Shown: positions 1 through 12,409 of the stretch, piece by piece | How positions within the stretch are numbered: the stretch's first letter is position 1 | How the letters are laid out: the number at the start of each line of letters is the position of its first letter | Origin: Lingula anatina | Taxonomy: Eukaryota; Brachiopoda; Lingulata; Lingulida; Lingulidae | NCBI RefSeq assembly: GCF_001039355.2 | Contig: NW_019773594.1 | Coordinates: 28,459-77,669 of the forward strand | Direction: 5' to 3' | Length of the DNA: 49,211 nt | Notes under the pieces: model-generated | What the model was told of the DNA's origin: nothing | Seen by the model: the letters and a program-made list of their open reading frames with translations, nothing else | Databases searched by the model: none | Position numbers and translations under genes: made by a program

Positions 1-57
1 CAAAAAACACTGAAATGGGACTGTACATTTACTGGAATTTGAGAAGAAAGCACTTAC

Positions 58-201
58 ATTTAATTCTAAAACCACCCCTAGGCAGTCTGTTGCCATGGAG
101 AATCCCATAGCAAGGCAGACAATGATAACAGTTACCAGAGAGTGTCTCCACAATGTTCTTGGCTGATAGTGGGCAAATACTGAATGTTCTAACACCTGGA
201 A

Positions 202-244
<43 letters not shown>

Positions 245-3200
245 ATATAATCCCATAGCAAGGCAGACAATGATCACAGTAACCAGAGAGTGTCTCCACA
301 ATGTTCTTGGCTGATAGTGGGCAAATACTGAATGTTCTAACACCTGGAATAAATAAATAAATAAATAAACAATAATAACAATTATAATAAATACAAAATA
401 AATAAAATTTTACAGAATAAGTCTGGTGATCTAAAGGGGAGATGGGTGGTCACAATGACAACAAAGATCAATTTGAAAGTGAAACACATATCAAATAGCA
501 AATGGGGGCTATCTCACTGAGATATATTTACACCGATTTGAAAACTAAAAACTTTTCTCATTTTTTGCTTGTAACATTTTTTCAGATATGAAGATTAAGG
601 TGCATGCCTCAGCCGTGGAGGAAGGAAGGGGGCGTGTGGAGGCTGTGACCCTCCCGGATCATGATTTTCCTACGTAGAATAGTATGACACTGGTGATTAT
701 AAATCTAGTGTGTCTTAAATATGAAGTTTTTTCCTTTTACGAATTAAAATTCAAACATGAGTGTCAGCTGGTAAATTATACTATGTCTAGTATATAACAT
801 TACATCACATAATACATTGGTATATGGACCTTACCTCTCTGGTCACAAAGCACTCCACAGGGTATGTCAACATGATGGTGACTGCAAATGCCAACCTGGC
901 CGCATTGATCAGGTCGTCTTTCTCACAGTAATTTTCTAGGACATCACCTTGAACAAGAAATCATAATCAGGTTGTCATTCTCACAGTAAAAAAAATCAGT
1001 TTAAAAATAAACACAAATTAATGATATAAGAAGATTTTTTGTTTCTTTTTTCTAAACTGTGAGTTAAGGTTTACCTTAATCCTCGTATGAGAAAATACAA
1101 AAATCATAATATTTCCTTTTTGGAAAATTTAAAATTAAATGGCTAATAAAACATCACAAGCTATCCAGTCATCTTTCTGGTGTCATTAATATGACCACGC
1201 TGTCAGGTTTAAACCTCAACACCAATTAAAACAAAAGTCCATGACAGGCTACTTAATTATCTTAAATAAATGGGTTTTTTTAAAGAATGAAATAAACAAT
1301 TTATCGTAATGATATACATAAGAATACAAACCCTGTGTGAACGAGGTAAAAGTAGCATATCCCACAATGCCCAGTATCACCATGAGAACCATGGAGGTCA
1401 GCATGCTGGCGTGGGTCACAATGTGCCACTTGTGCCACGTGGGATCCTCCAGTGAATCGTAGATGAGGAAAGAATTGTGAAGACACATATATGCTAGAAG
1501 TAAAGAAATCAACAAAAAAAGAGTTATTGCTATTACTGCTATTGCATATATTCCATATATTCCAGAGAGAACAATCTGATGAATACCTGTCTGTTATTAA
1601 ATGTTTGTTTTAAAGGTGCACAACTTTTAACTATATTACCTTAATCAGGAAATAATATGAAAGACTTATAAAAAAGTCCCAACTATTTTGGTAACAATTC
1701 AAATTTCTGTAATATGATATGGAGAAAAACGGCACATTAATTATAACCCTACTGTGATGATTTAAAATGGTCCCACTACAAGTTCTCTGTGAACTTACCA
1801 AAGGCCATGACACCTATAGCTTGAGTGAAATTATAGTTTGCAAACTGCCAGGAATCTTCTGTCATTGGGCTGAGTAGTTGTAATCAAAAAACCTGAGCAT
1901 GACTTTGGTTATTGTATCTTCTATGATGACATTGTAACTGATCATTGCTGACAACAAACAAAACAAAACAAAAATAATTTTATATAGGATGGAGACAAAA
2001 TAAATACATTAAAATTATATTACACATTTTTTATTGAGTCTAATATCCTAAGAGAAAGCTACAACACAGTTTAAAAATACTCCATTGATTTTCACGGTAT
2101 TTATGGAACTTTCCAAAATCTCACATTTAATACACTTTTACTGTTTCTGAAAGGACAGGCCAGTAACAAAGTTGGGTTAATTCTTGGGTGCAAACGAACC
2201 ACCCTTTTTGCCAGGAAATGCTCTGCTGTGGATAAAAATGGATCAAGGTACATGAAGGTTTCATAGTAAAAGGTCCAGAGAGTCCAGAAATTGTAGGGTT
2301 CTTTCAATCAATCCAGAAGACCAGTGTTATATTTCTCACCAATAAAAGGGTACAGGAACTGCATTATGGTCAAAATGAAGAAGCCGGGTCTTCCAAATGC
2401 AGATTGCACCAAACCCTGCAGGAACAAAATTGTCATCGTTATATATCTTAATTGGCAAGTACATACCGTAAGTTTGTGGAAAAAGAAAACATACAGACAA
2501 AGCCTTACTTGCACCATCAAACAGTTGCATTACTAATTAGGAGTAAAAGAGTGTTTATTGCTTTATTCCACAGTCAGCACTTTGAACAATATGGTTATTG
2601 CACTTGTATTTCACTTACAAGCTTACTTGTTTTTAATAAGCTTCAGCGCATTCATCATATTGTTCTAAACACCAGTCATGGGATAAATGGAATAAGTCAG
2701 TTACAACTACTCAGATTGTCCCCCCCCCCCCCCACACACTTTATACCACGTTACCCAATCTATACATCACTAACAAGCCCACCTGTTTTTAAAACATTTC
2801 ATTTGGGGATAAGTCCATTACAACTACTCAGCATCCACTGCACTTTGACATAATTGCACTCTTGTATTGTATGGAACGCCGTTTGTACAAAAAAGATGAA
2901 AGTGTCATTTTGACCAGAAAATTTTTTTGCGAGGTGCTAACATCATTTTGAGATCGTTACTTTCATCATTTTGAGAGAAAAGTATTTTTACAAAGTCGTT
3001 TTATCATTTAGCATGTCGAGTTTATCGTTCGATATACCGACATGCTTTGCGCGAGATGACGCAATACCAGGGGTCGTCTCATAACAATCGGTGGGAAAAG
3101 GAACTAACGCATCCAGGGGTCCGTATATAGCGGGGAAAACAGAATGGGGGGGGGGGAGCAAAGTGATTTCCATGTCGTCGGAAAATGAAAAAACGGCCGT

Positions 3201-4466
3201 TTTTCATTTGCATTTGATAGAAATGGCCAACATGTAATGGAAAATGAAACTCAATTTTCTTTTTTCCATTTAAATGAAAAATGGAAAAACGCAAACTGCC
3301 CTCGTTTTCTATATTTTACCATAAAATGCAAAATACAACATCAACAGATCCCCAATATGATAGAAAATATTAATGTCGACCGTTTTCGTGCTTTCTTATG
3401 TTTAAAAGGTGAAATAAATTATAAAATACCCTTTTATCTCTGTCTTTGAGGAAATGACAGGATCAAAAAATGTTAATTATTCAATTTTCGATTCAAATAG
3501 TAAAACAGAAGTCGTTTTTCTGATTTTCATTTTATGAATGAAAGTGGAAAAAATGGAGCAAAATGATACTTTCATCTTTTTTGTACAAACGGCGTTCCAT
3601 AGTATTGTGCATACTGTAGTCAACTGGTGTTGTAACTTCATGTAGTGCTTAAATTACCTGGTGACTGTTTGTGTTTGAGATCTGTCCTCCATGAATAAGC
3701 AACATCACTGAATAATCTGTAAAACCAAAAATTCAAGTGTCATATCAAGAGCATTTGCATGAAAATTTCACATCTCGTTTTAATTGAAAAGAAAAAAGCG
3801 TGGTAGAAAATGCTGCCAATTGGAGAAACAAAGATGAGTGTCAAAACTAAAAGAATCAGTGTCAGACTTGAAAATGAAGCATTTACCTGTTATTATAGCA
3901 ACGAGTAAGATCAAAAGGATCCCAAGTCCAACTCCTGCCTGCTTCAACGCATAAGGTATACCTAGAAAATATGTTTTAATTCGGGAAATATTTTTAAATA
4001 CATTTACTTATGGGATTTTTTTCCCAATTATTTTCCTTTTTTTAATTCCTAGTGTCTTAAACTTTAGGACACTGTATGGTCCCTGGAAATATAATTCTAC
4101 ACATTTTCAAATTATATATATATGATTCTTGAAAACATTTTCCTGTCCATTTAAAATAAAAGTATTCAAAAGAGGAAATACTACTGTTAATCACAAACAT
4201 ACCGGATATTTTTGCTGATGCGTTAAATGTTGAAATGAAAAGTGAATTTTCTTTGTGGAACTCTTTAATCCAACCCTTCTTGTTACCATAACTAAAACAA
4301 AGCGAAAACAGAATAATGCAATGTAAATTTATTTCATACCTATGATACCAGATCCAATAATAGAATTGATAAAATTAAATGTGGCCATTGGAAGTGTGCT
4401 CCTCTTGACCCTGTCCTCACCAGCGCCATCTTGTGCATCAATTAGCTGGTAGGTATCACTAGTCAC
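58..4466 (-). CDS. SLC38A11: SLC38A11-like sodium-coupled amino-acid transporter (3' end outside window; internal block missing)
   Basis: Putative sodium-coupled neutral amino-acid transporter (AAAP/SLC38), a multi-pass membrane protein. Exons on the minus strand: 4466-4340, 3961-3887, 3716-3658, 2415-2340, 1947-1893, 1869-1799, 1493-1332, 947-835, 195-58. All have AG/GT borders and matching phases except the 1893/1869 junction. Family landmarks seen: FNFINSIIGSGIIG in TM1, PYALKQAG, FILTIMQFLYPFI, AMISYN, YMCLHNSFLIYDSLEDPTW, GYATFTSFTQG, ENYCEKDDL and LTYPVECFVTRE. This order fits SLC38A11 better than SLC38A7/8 as I know them. The start codon and any exon upstream of 4466 were not found, and the C-terminal exons lie beyond position 1. 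Oddity: only 23 nt separate exons ending at 1893 and starting at 1869, and about 60 residues usually found there (the region of TM4-5) are absent. Reading through meets TGA. It may therefore be a pseudogene or an assembly collapse. The family call is firm; function of this copy is uncertain. Confidence 0.86.
101..369. repeat. Partial exon duplication plus (AAAT)n array
   Basis: A 100-bp segment at 101-200 recurs at 249-348 with two differences I can count. Each copy runs into an AAAT tetranucleotide array (about 200-246 and 349-369), so the repeat unit is 148 bp. The segment covers the acceptor site and the first 95 nt of the transporter exon at 195-58. The second copy, which is transcribed first, keeps the acceptor but lacks the exon end and donor. 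Recent slippage-type duplication is the simplest explanation. Confidence 0.93.
2190..2290. repeat. Dispersed repeat fragment, related to 18090-18170
   Basis: The stretch around GGTTTCATAGTAAAAGG is similar over about 80 bp to 18090-18170 (GGTTTCATCGTAAAAGG), with scattered mismatches. It lies in a transporter intron. Likely a decayed interspersed repeat; class unknown. Confidence 0.45.
2864..3607. mobile_element. 732-bp MITE with 6-bp target duplication
   Basis: Element at 2870-3601 bounded by terminal inverted repeats of about 42 bp (outermost TATGGAACGCCGTTTGTAC) with one mismatch. It is flanked by a direct repeat GTATTG at 2864-2869 and 3602-3607. No coding sequence inside, so a non-autonomous DNA transposon. 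It sits in a transporter intron, ending about 50 bp from the donor of the exon at 3716-3658. A 6-bp target duplication does not match the common hAT (8), piggyBac (TTAA) or Tc1 (TA) types, so I do not assign a superfamily. Confidence 0.88.
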
Positions 4467-5559
4467 CTATGTAGGGGTGTTTGCCTTGGTAAATAAATTG
4501 AAAGAGAGGCATTTACTATCAACCCCCCTTTATGTCAAACGAATAAAGCATTTTATTTTGACTCAAGTAACAAAATCAAGGTTGCACTATACCAGATGAC
4601 GCAGACCGACACAATTAAGATACTAGTAGCAAATTAAAATGCATGTAAGGGTCCATAAATGAATTTTCAGTTTTATTTTTCCACTCAATTAAATATTTAA
4701 AAGTTGAGATGCTCAGATGTTCACAATATTATATGCCATAAATGTATTTTGTTTTGTTGTAGCTGAGGAAATCTACTGTCTTCAGGACATATACTGAGGT
4801 ATACAGATTACAAGTCAAGTTTTGCTGACAGCTTGTATATGTTTAATTTTACCTGCATCTTAAAGCTGAGTACACTTTCGCATCTATGTCTTCAGATTAC
4901 AGTGACCCACAGTGAGGCCAATACTGTGTAACTACATGTATATGTTAATTAAGATCTACATGTATTAGGAGGATTATTGAGATTTGACAGAAAAAAATGA
5001 GAGTGATGTGAGACAGAGAATAAAGGTAGGAGAAATGCATCAGACTGCTCGTTGTTATACATTACTTCTCCCATGCCTCAGTGACAAGGGGTATTTTAGA
5101 GAGAACCTGGGTAGGATCTAAAATCCCACACTTTGTCATTTAAATATACTGAAACATGAACATCTAATTTAATCAGAAGTCACAGCTAATTGGTATTAGG
5201 GTAAATGAATAACACAGTTTTGTCCGATATTCAATAATCAACTCAACAAGTGGCCAAGATGTCAAAAACAACACAAGTCTGCCTTTTGATTATGTGGTAA
5301 TTGCTCCATTCACTCAAATAAGAGAAATTTATGTTTCAAAGTAAATATGTTTTATTCACTGAAGCCATAAACGTGGTTATTCATTACTTGATCATTTTAA
5401 AAATGATAGCGCCCTTTAAAATTTGATAACAATTCTTTCTCATGAGTAAAATACATTAGCAGATTTAAGTAATAACATTTTATTTATTATGGTAGGACAT
5501 CCTAACAATCTTAACCAGCCATTGACACTAAATGATTCAATACTGGAAGTTATAAAGTG
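4467..5559. other. Upstream of transporter; no gene seen
   Basis: AT-rich DNA 5' of the first recognised transporter exon. The real transporter start and promoter should lie here or farther right, but I see no exon with a convincing initiator codon and no clear core promoter. Confidence 0.5.
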
Positions 5560-6799
5560 CAAATTTGCCAAGTCAGCTGAGCTAGAACATATTTATCTTT
5601 GGTGATAAAGATGATACAGGATGCCTCTACCAGCTTGTCATATACGACAACCTACTACCTTCGCCACATCTCAAGCTGTACTTTTGCATGGGTTGTAAAC
5701 AAAAAGTGACAGCAGAGAGTCATTGGTTTTCCCTACATTTATGACGTTATTCTACGAGGAATCTTTTCTGGGCTGAAAAATACAGTTACAAGGTAACAGC
5801 TACTCTTATCTTACCTAAATTTAATGGTGTCTATCTGCACGTAAACCGTTTGCATAACGATGGCGTCAGCAAACGGATTAGTCAGCCTTATGGAAATTAA
5901 AAAATATCCTGTTTTTGCAATCCAACAGACTGCCTTTTAATACATAAATGTCAACCCAAGCTTGCTGTTAATGTAGGCTGAGAGTGTTTTCGGGAACAGT
6001 TATTGAATTATCAGGATATCCACGCACACAGTTAATTTATGCAGCAATATTTTTCTACAGTCCGCCCCCCCCCCCCCCACCCCAGAAAGCTACCACACAG
6101 TAATGTGAGCACAAATGTTGGCCCTGATGTTCACCTCATACAGAAGCCATTATCACCTTATACTGCATTTTGAACCAGGCTGAGCTGGATTTTGTTTACT
6201 TTTATTGATAAAGATGAGGTTAGAAATGTGTCCTTAACCTTATTGGCTCTTCGTAGAATTAACCCACTCCCCTCCTTTGTATACATTCTGTTCGACTCAA
6301 ATTGCTCTAAATGGGCTTTGATTTTATTTACCCTTCCATCCACATTGTCACCATGTCACCAAATAAAATGAAAGGACATAATTTGTTTTGCCCATATATA
6401 CCACAGTAGCAGATGTAATTCTTCAAGGAATCTTTATTGCATTCTGGGTTGGAAAATCCAGTCACAAGGTAACAGCTAGGTCACTTATCTTATTTTATGA
6501 TTTAATTTTGGAAACGTCATAGCGCCATTCTGCGCGTAGATCATTTCGACATTAATGACATTAACTTGCACGAAGATCAGTAGGTTATTGATAGCTGAGA
6601 TTTGCTCACCTGAGGAATTAAACATTTTGTTGTTCTCCCAAGTGCATAAATAATGGAAACAAGCAAGATGTGGTAAAGCGAAGGAACCTAACTAAGGAAA
6701 AGAAAAATAATAAATTAGGTGATTAATCCCCTATCTTCCACTTTATGTGGTGACATTTTTCAAAGACAATGGAGTTTTGAAGACATAAGCTGCTGTAAA

Positions 6800-6871
6800 T
6801 GTCACAAATTCCACCTACAGATATCCGCACTCATCTGATAATCACTACTACAACCAAGCGTCAAGGTAAGT
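6800..6871 (+). other. Array module A1: exon-like segment with AAG|GTAAGT
   Basis: CCACCTACAG followed by about 45 nt and then TCAAG|GTAAGT (boundary 6865/6866). Closely related to module 11480-11545. No shared reading frame, so if it is an exon it is probably non-coding. Confidence 0.35.
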
Positions 6872-7940
6872 AAATAAAATAGGCCAAATTGTCCTGTAGC
6901 TTACCTTACTGCGTTGGTAGCTCGATCTTTCCAATGGGGCAAATATCAGATGCATGTGCATAATCTGGATATAATGAAATATATGTATATTTATGTATAG
7001 CATTTGTGATTTAAATAAATAAACTTTATTTTTTGAAAGTAAGCAATGAATAGACTATAATGGAATGACGGACGACATAAGCAGGATAACATGACTCCCT
7101 CCCTAATGTTAATAACAATAGAATGGGGATGAATATTAGGAAAAAATAACATAATATGAAATAATATTTCAAGACAAGAGTTTTATATAATTGCATATAA
7201 TTTCTGTAACGATGAAACAGTGGGGTAATGGGGTACCGCTCCACTATGTAGTATAATGAAAGAGAGGGGCATTTATAAAAAGTCATATAACATGAAAGAT
7301 GTACGCAATGAAGCTTTGATTTGGCTCGTCATTTTAAAATAAGTATTGCTGCAGATAACAAAATGTCTCTGAATGCAGACTGGATAACATTGACCCTGAC
7401 ACAATGTTTCCATGTATTGTCCCATGTACTATAAGTAAATAAACAAAGGTGATATAATAAGTCTCACCTAATCTTTGTTGCAACATCCGTCTTCTAATAC
7501 TATGATTGCATCATAAAGATATGATATATGTTAACCATGATACTGTTTAATTTTTGACAATCTAGCTAAATCCTATATTTCTTACACACAATAAAATTTT
7601 TAATTCATTTAATGGCGTCACTTTATCCTTCAAATAAGTTCATACGGTTTTAGAGGTTTTAGATGATTTCCCCTATAGGCCTATATTTTTATGATTAATG
7701 TCACCAAAACTTATGGGACGCTGCCTATAACACTTTTGCAAACATGACCAAATGATGCTGATTTTTTAGGGACGCTGTCTTTTAGGTAAACGAAGTCATT
7801 TAGCAAAATTAAAGTTAAATATATTCGATTCATACAGGGATATGAAGGAAATACCACCATATAAAATGTTATGGAAAATCCACAAAAATGAAATATTTTG
7901 TGAAAATAACGTGATCATGTTGCTTTCCAAAGAAACCCGT

Positions 7941-8681
7941 CAGGCCCCCGTTTCACAAAAAAACTTAAGTCGGTTTCCCTGACTTAGGGCTTGGTTACCA
8001 ACGTAATTAAGTCGTTACGTCACTAAGTCCCGTTTCACAAAGAATCTAAAAGGTCGCTTACGTCGTTTTTTTCTTAGCTGTAAGTCGACGATGTCAAGCC
8101 TCCTCGGGAGGAGACTTAAGTCAGCAAGCTCAACTAAAACTCGGTAAATGAGAGCATAAACAACAAAAAATTGGAAAGAACATACCTCCTTCAAGATATT
8201 GTGTTATAATATCCTTGAATAGCACTGACATTTATGGAATATTAAAATAAAAAAATAAAATTCCACTTTACCCAGCCGATCGCGTGTTTGTTTATGTTTT
8301 TGACCGCTAGACGTCCCTCAGTAATGTTCCACGACAAGCTAATGTTTAACTGTTACTTTGAAGTTGTATTGACGTTAAACTAATCAATAAAGTTCAAAAA
8401 CAAACTTTGTTTGTGTTTTGGCTGACTTTTATTGTTGATAAACGATCGTTCTCGGCCGAAAGAGGCCATGAAACGTCATGTCTTGTGAAACTTTTGAAAT
8501 TTTACACCTCCTTTTCTTGGAGAGTTTCTCGTGCGCGTCGACTACGATAAGCGCGCCAAGCTAAGACGTTAGATTCTTTGTGAAACACTCCTAGTCGACT
8601 TCAGCTAAGTCGACCTAGCTAGACCACCCAGCTCGAGCTAGTCGACTACGGATTTAAGATTCTTTGTGAAACGGGGGCCAG
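7941..8681. mobile_element. 735-bp MITE-like element, TIR GCCCCCGTTTCACAAA, CAG target duplication
   Basis: Element 7944-8678. The left end GCCCCCGTTTCACAAA is matched by the inverted right end TTTGTGAAACGGGGGC. CAG flanks both sides (7941-7943 and 8679-8681). A second, inner pair of the same motif (about 8027-8047 and 8566-8586) gives a nested structure. No coding capacity. It interrupts the first copy of the tandem array. Confidence 0.85.
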
Positions 8682-9864
8682 AGCATTTCCAAAAATTAAA
8701 ACATAGGCCTAATTGAATTATAGTTTGTTGTAGCTGTAGTGGTAGTTATGTAGAAGTGTCGCACAGCTGTGATAATAACACAAACTACACCACAGTTAGA
8801 CGGTGGTCAGAATATATGAAGACGAAAAGATATTCCGTTTTATTATTTAGAAAATTAATACATCATACAGGGGTCGGAATTTTAACACGCAGGCTGCAAG
8901 TAACCCCATTTTTTTCAAATCTTTAGTAATATTCATTTAAATAATGCAGACAGACATTGAATTTCTATTTTCAAAACTAAGAAAGTGAGACCATAGCTTG
9001 ATGACCAAATTTTAGAATTTCTAGTTTTTTTAACCCAACAGATTGCTTTTAATATGTTAGGTAGGCTGAAAACATTTGCTGAAGGCTTACAATGCACATG
9101 AGAATAATTTATTTGTGCTACCTGTTGTACTTATCTAGACACTGGCTGAATAGAAAATTAAAAAAAAATTTTTTGAAAGATTAGGATAAAAAAATACTTC
9201 ATATAGACCCTCCAAAAATCCTATCAGACATGAACTATGGCCATGTCATGTGAGCATGCATGTTTTCTCTGTGATTCATTTATCACACAAGTGCTATCCG
9301 ATTACATCGTATTTACACTAATTGTGTGCTGATGAAGCTAGAATATGTCTATCTTTGCTGATAAAAGTGATGATACAATATGCTCTGAACCTAACCAGTT
9401 CGTCATATAATTTACCCACTACCATCAAACTTCCCCTGTTCTTTTGGGTGGGTTTTGTCTTCATTCACCCATCCGCCAGCCAGAATACAAATTATGACAG
9501 TAAGTGTAATTTCAGTTGGTATAAAATTATAAATTTCTAGAATTTCTGGAATGGAAAATTCCTTTGGCAAAGTTACAGCTAGTAAATCATTATCTCAGCT
9601 TATGATTAACTAATACTTATGTGCACGTACTCCATTTGGACATTGATAGCCGGGATCCACCCGTTCATATAAATCCTCAATACAGGTATATATGTAACTG
9701 GAAATGGGATTAATAAAAAAAAATAACAAATCAAAATAATTCTTATGATGCAAGGAAAAAAACTTGGTGCTTAATCGTATTGATGAACGAAATATGGTGA
9801 CATTTTAAACAATAACAATAAGACTGTTATTTTATTTCTGTATATAGGTAGCTGCCTTTGACAC

Positions 9865-9932
9865 AAGTCCCACCCTCATTAGTTGATGCCACTCTGATAT
9901 CAAGAATAAGTCACGGATAACAAGGTAAGTTA
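9865..9932 (+). other. Array module B1: exon-like segment with AAG|GTAAGT
   Basis: CCACCCTCATTAG, about 40 nt, then ACAAG|GTAAGT (boundary 9924/9925). Close match to 14465-14532. Same relative place in the unit as A1 and A2, shortly after a GTGACATTTT landmark. Confidence 0.35.
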
Positions 9933-10636
9933 ACGTTTAGAAAAACTGATGGATCATAAAAAGATCCTATAGTTTACCAATTGCAAAAAAGACAACAGTG
10001 TCATGTTTACAAATAAGTATTACCATGTATTTACTATAGGGAGAATTTTGTCATTTTTTGGAGCTCCGAATTCTGAAATTACGAATTTAGGGCCAAATGA
10101 CAGTTTGACAAACGGACTGGATAAAATAACACCCTGACACAATGTTTCCAGGCTGAAAACACTTTCTGAAGGCTTATAATACAAATACACATACTTTATT
10201 TGTGCCACCTGTAGTACTCATCTAGACAGAGAAAGTAAAACTTAAGGGGGAAAGAATAATCGCTTACCTAGCAGGGAACCCCTCCCCCAGCAGGCTATGG
10301 CCATACAATGTGAACATTTATGTTGCTCCTATGATTCACTTTCCGCACAAGTGTTATCTCTTCACATCGTATTTTGCTTCAATTCAGCCGATGGAGCTAC
10401 AATATATCTATCTTTGGTGATAAAAGTGACGACATAAAATGCCCTTAACCTTACCAGTTCATTACATAATGCAACCAATACCCTATATACAAGTTAAATT
10501 ATCCTTTTGGGTTGGTTTTGTTTTCATTCACCCATCCTCCGGCCAGAATACAAATCAAATTAAAGCAATTGAACTGTTTTTAAACGCATAAAATTATTGT
10601 TGTCATAGATAATGGGAATGGGGTGAGGGTGATAAG

Positions 10637-10674
10637 CTGCATGTGTGTGTGTGTGTGTGTGTGTGCCTGTGGGG
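10637..10674. repeat. (TG)n tract followed by G-run
   Basis: TG dinucleotide repeat ending in a short G-run. A related TG/G tract occurs at 11832-11868, and a degraded version near 12265-12292, at comparable places in other array copies. Confidence 0.8.
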
Positions 10675-11479
10675 GGATCTCAAACTTTTCAGATCAGTAA
10701 TGTAGAATAGTGTTGTTTCAGTGCCAATTTAGTGGCACCATTTAGCACTTCAAAACCATGTCAGCTATTTTCTATAATTTTTTTAAAATAAAAATCTTCA
10801 TATTTCGTCGTAGATAAAGCGAAATAATATCTTTGTTTATTAAAAATAGGTAATTACAGTCTCTAACATGTAATTCCATAACAAAAACATTTAAACCAAA
10901 TGACGGAACAAGATTGAAGCCCATAAAGATAACGCTAGAAAAGTGTCCTTAACCTTATTGGCTCTTTGTAGAATTAACGCACTTTCCTCCTTAGTACATT
11001 CTGTTCAATTCAAATCGTACTACTGTATGTGTTTTGATTTTATTTACCCTTTTGCTAACATTGTAAGCAAATAAAATGAGAGGAAAAATGTTTTCCCACA
11101 TCAATGACAGTAGTAGTTGTAATTCTACAAGGAATCTAAACTATTGCATTCTGGGGTGGAAATCATTTCACAAGGTAACAGCTAGGGCACTCTTATCTTA
11201 TATCATGATTATGGAAATTTGATAGGACCAGCAAGCAGGACTACATGTGCATCATTAGGTTATTGATACCCCTGAATTTGCACATCGGAGGAATTGAAAA
11301 GTCGGTTGTTCTCCACAAAATGAAAATGGAAACGAGCAAGATATGACAAACAAGGGAATTTTGATGATGAAAAGAGAAAAGAAACTGTGTGATTTATACT
11401 TCGAATTTATGTGGTGACATTTTTGAAAAGCCAAGGGGTGTGTTATATAAAAGACATGAGCTGCTGTAAATGACTCAAA

Positions 11480-11545
11480 TTCCACCCACAGATAGTCACA
11501 CCACTCTGATTATCATTACTGCAACCAAAACGCCAAGGTAAGTAA
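11480..11545 (+). other. Array module A2: exon-like segment with AAG|GTAAGT
   Basis: CCACCCACAG, about 46 nt, then CCAAG|GTAAGT (boundary 11537/11538). Paralogous to 6800-6871, about 4.67 kb away. Confidence 0.35.
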
Positions 11546-11831
11546 ATAAGCTTACCAGAAATCAACGATATATCATTCACTGGGGGGGGGGGGGGGGGGG
11601 AAATGAGATACTGGTATAACGACAAAATTTGGGAATAATGAAACAATATATTTCTGTAAAACATCTGTAATTTTTTTGGAGCATGTGACAGCCTGCTGTT
11701 CGTATTTCATTACTGTCGCTCAACAGCAATGTTCTAATAGTAATACTTCAAAAATATTGTAAAATGGTGTACTCATAGATATGATGTGAGTATAGTTAAA
11801 ACCTAGGAAACAGGGTAACATGATATTAAGT

Positions 11832-11868
11832 GTATGTGTGTGTGTGTGTGTGGGGGGGGGGGGGGGAG
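11832..11868. repeat. (TG)n(G)n tract
   Basis: TG repeat merging into a run of G. Array counterpart of 10637-10674. Confidence 0.85.
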
Positions 11869-12409
11869 GCAATCAAATTTTTCCAGTCCTGTAATGTAGC
11901 ATAATTAAAGAGAGGAACATTTACAGAAAGTAACATAACATGAAAGATTCTCGTAATGAAGCCGCTATTCAGTTTGTCATTTTAAAATAGGTATAGATTT
12001 ACTCACAGATGTACTCACAATTGGTGATTTGGTCTTATTTTATTAATTCTTTTAAAATTTTACACGAATAGACAAATGAACTTATGGACGAGATGAGAAG
12101 GATAATACGGCTCCCAAATGTGTGTACTAAAAGAGCGGGGATGAATGGATGGATGAAATAAACTAATACAAAATCACAGTTCAATTAATGCAAAAGATAA
12201 ATATGTGTATCTATAATTACTGTAAAGTAAAACAAGGGGTAACAGGGTAACGTAGGATAAAAGGTGTGCGAATGTGTATGTATGTGAGCGAGGGGAACCT
12301 AAAATATTCCATCTCTGTAATGTGGCAAAATAAAAATATATCAAAAGTCATATAACATGAAAAGCTCACCAAATGATTTGGCTTGTCTTTTTAAAATAAG
12401 TATGGCGGC

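Noticed and set aside
200-246. Repeated LFIY peptide encoded on the minus strand as a membrane-repeat protein
   Set aside because: It is the translation of an (AAAT)n microsatellite within an intron.
2101-2307. Minus-strand open frame next to the transporter exon as an extra exon
   Set aside because: It overlaps a dispersed repeat also seen near 18100, and the annotated neighbouring exons join in phase without it.
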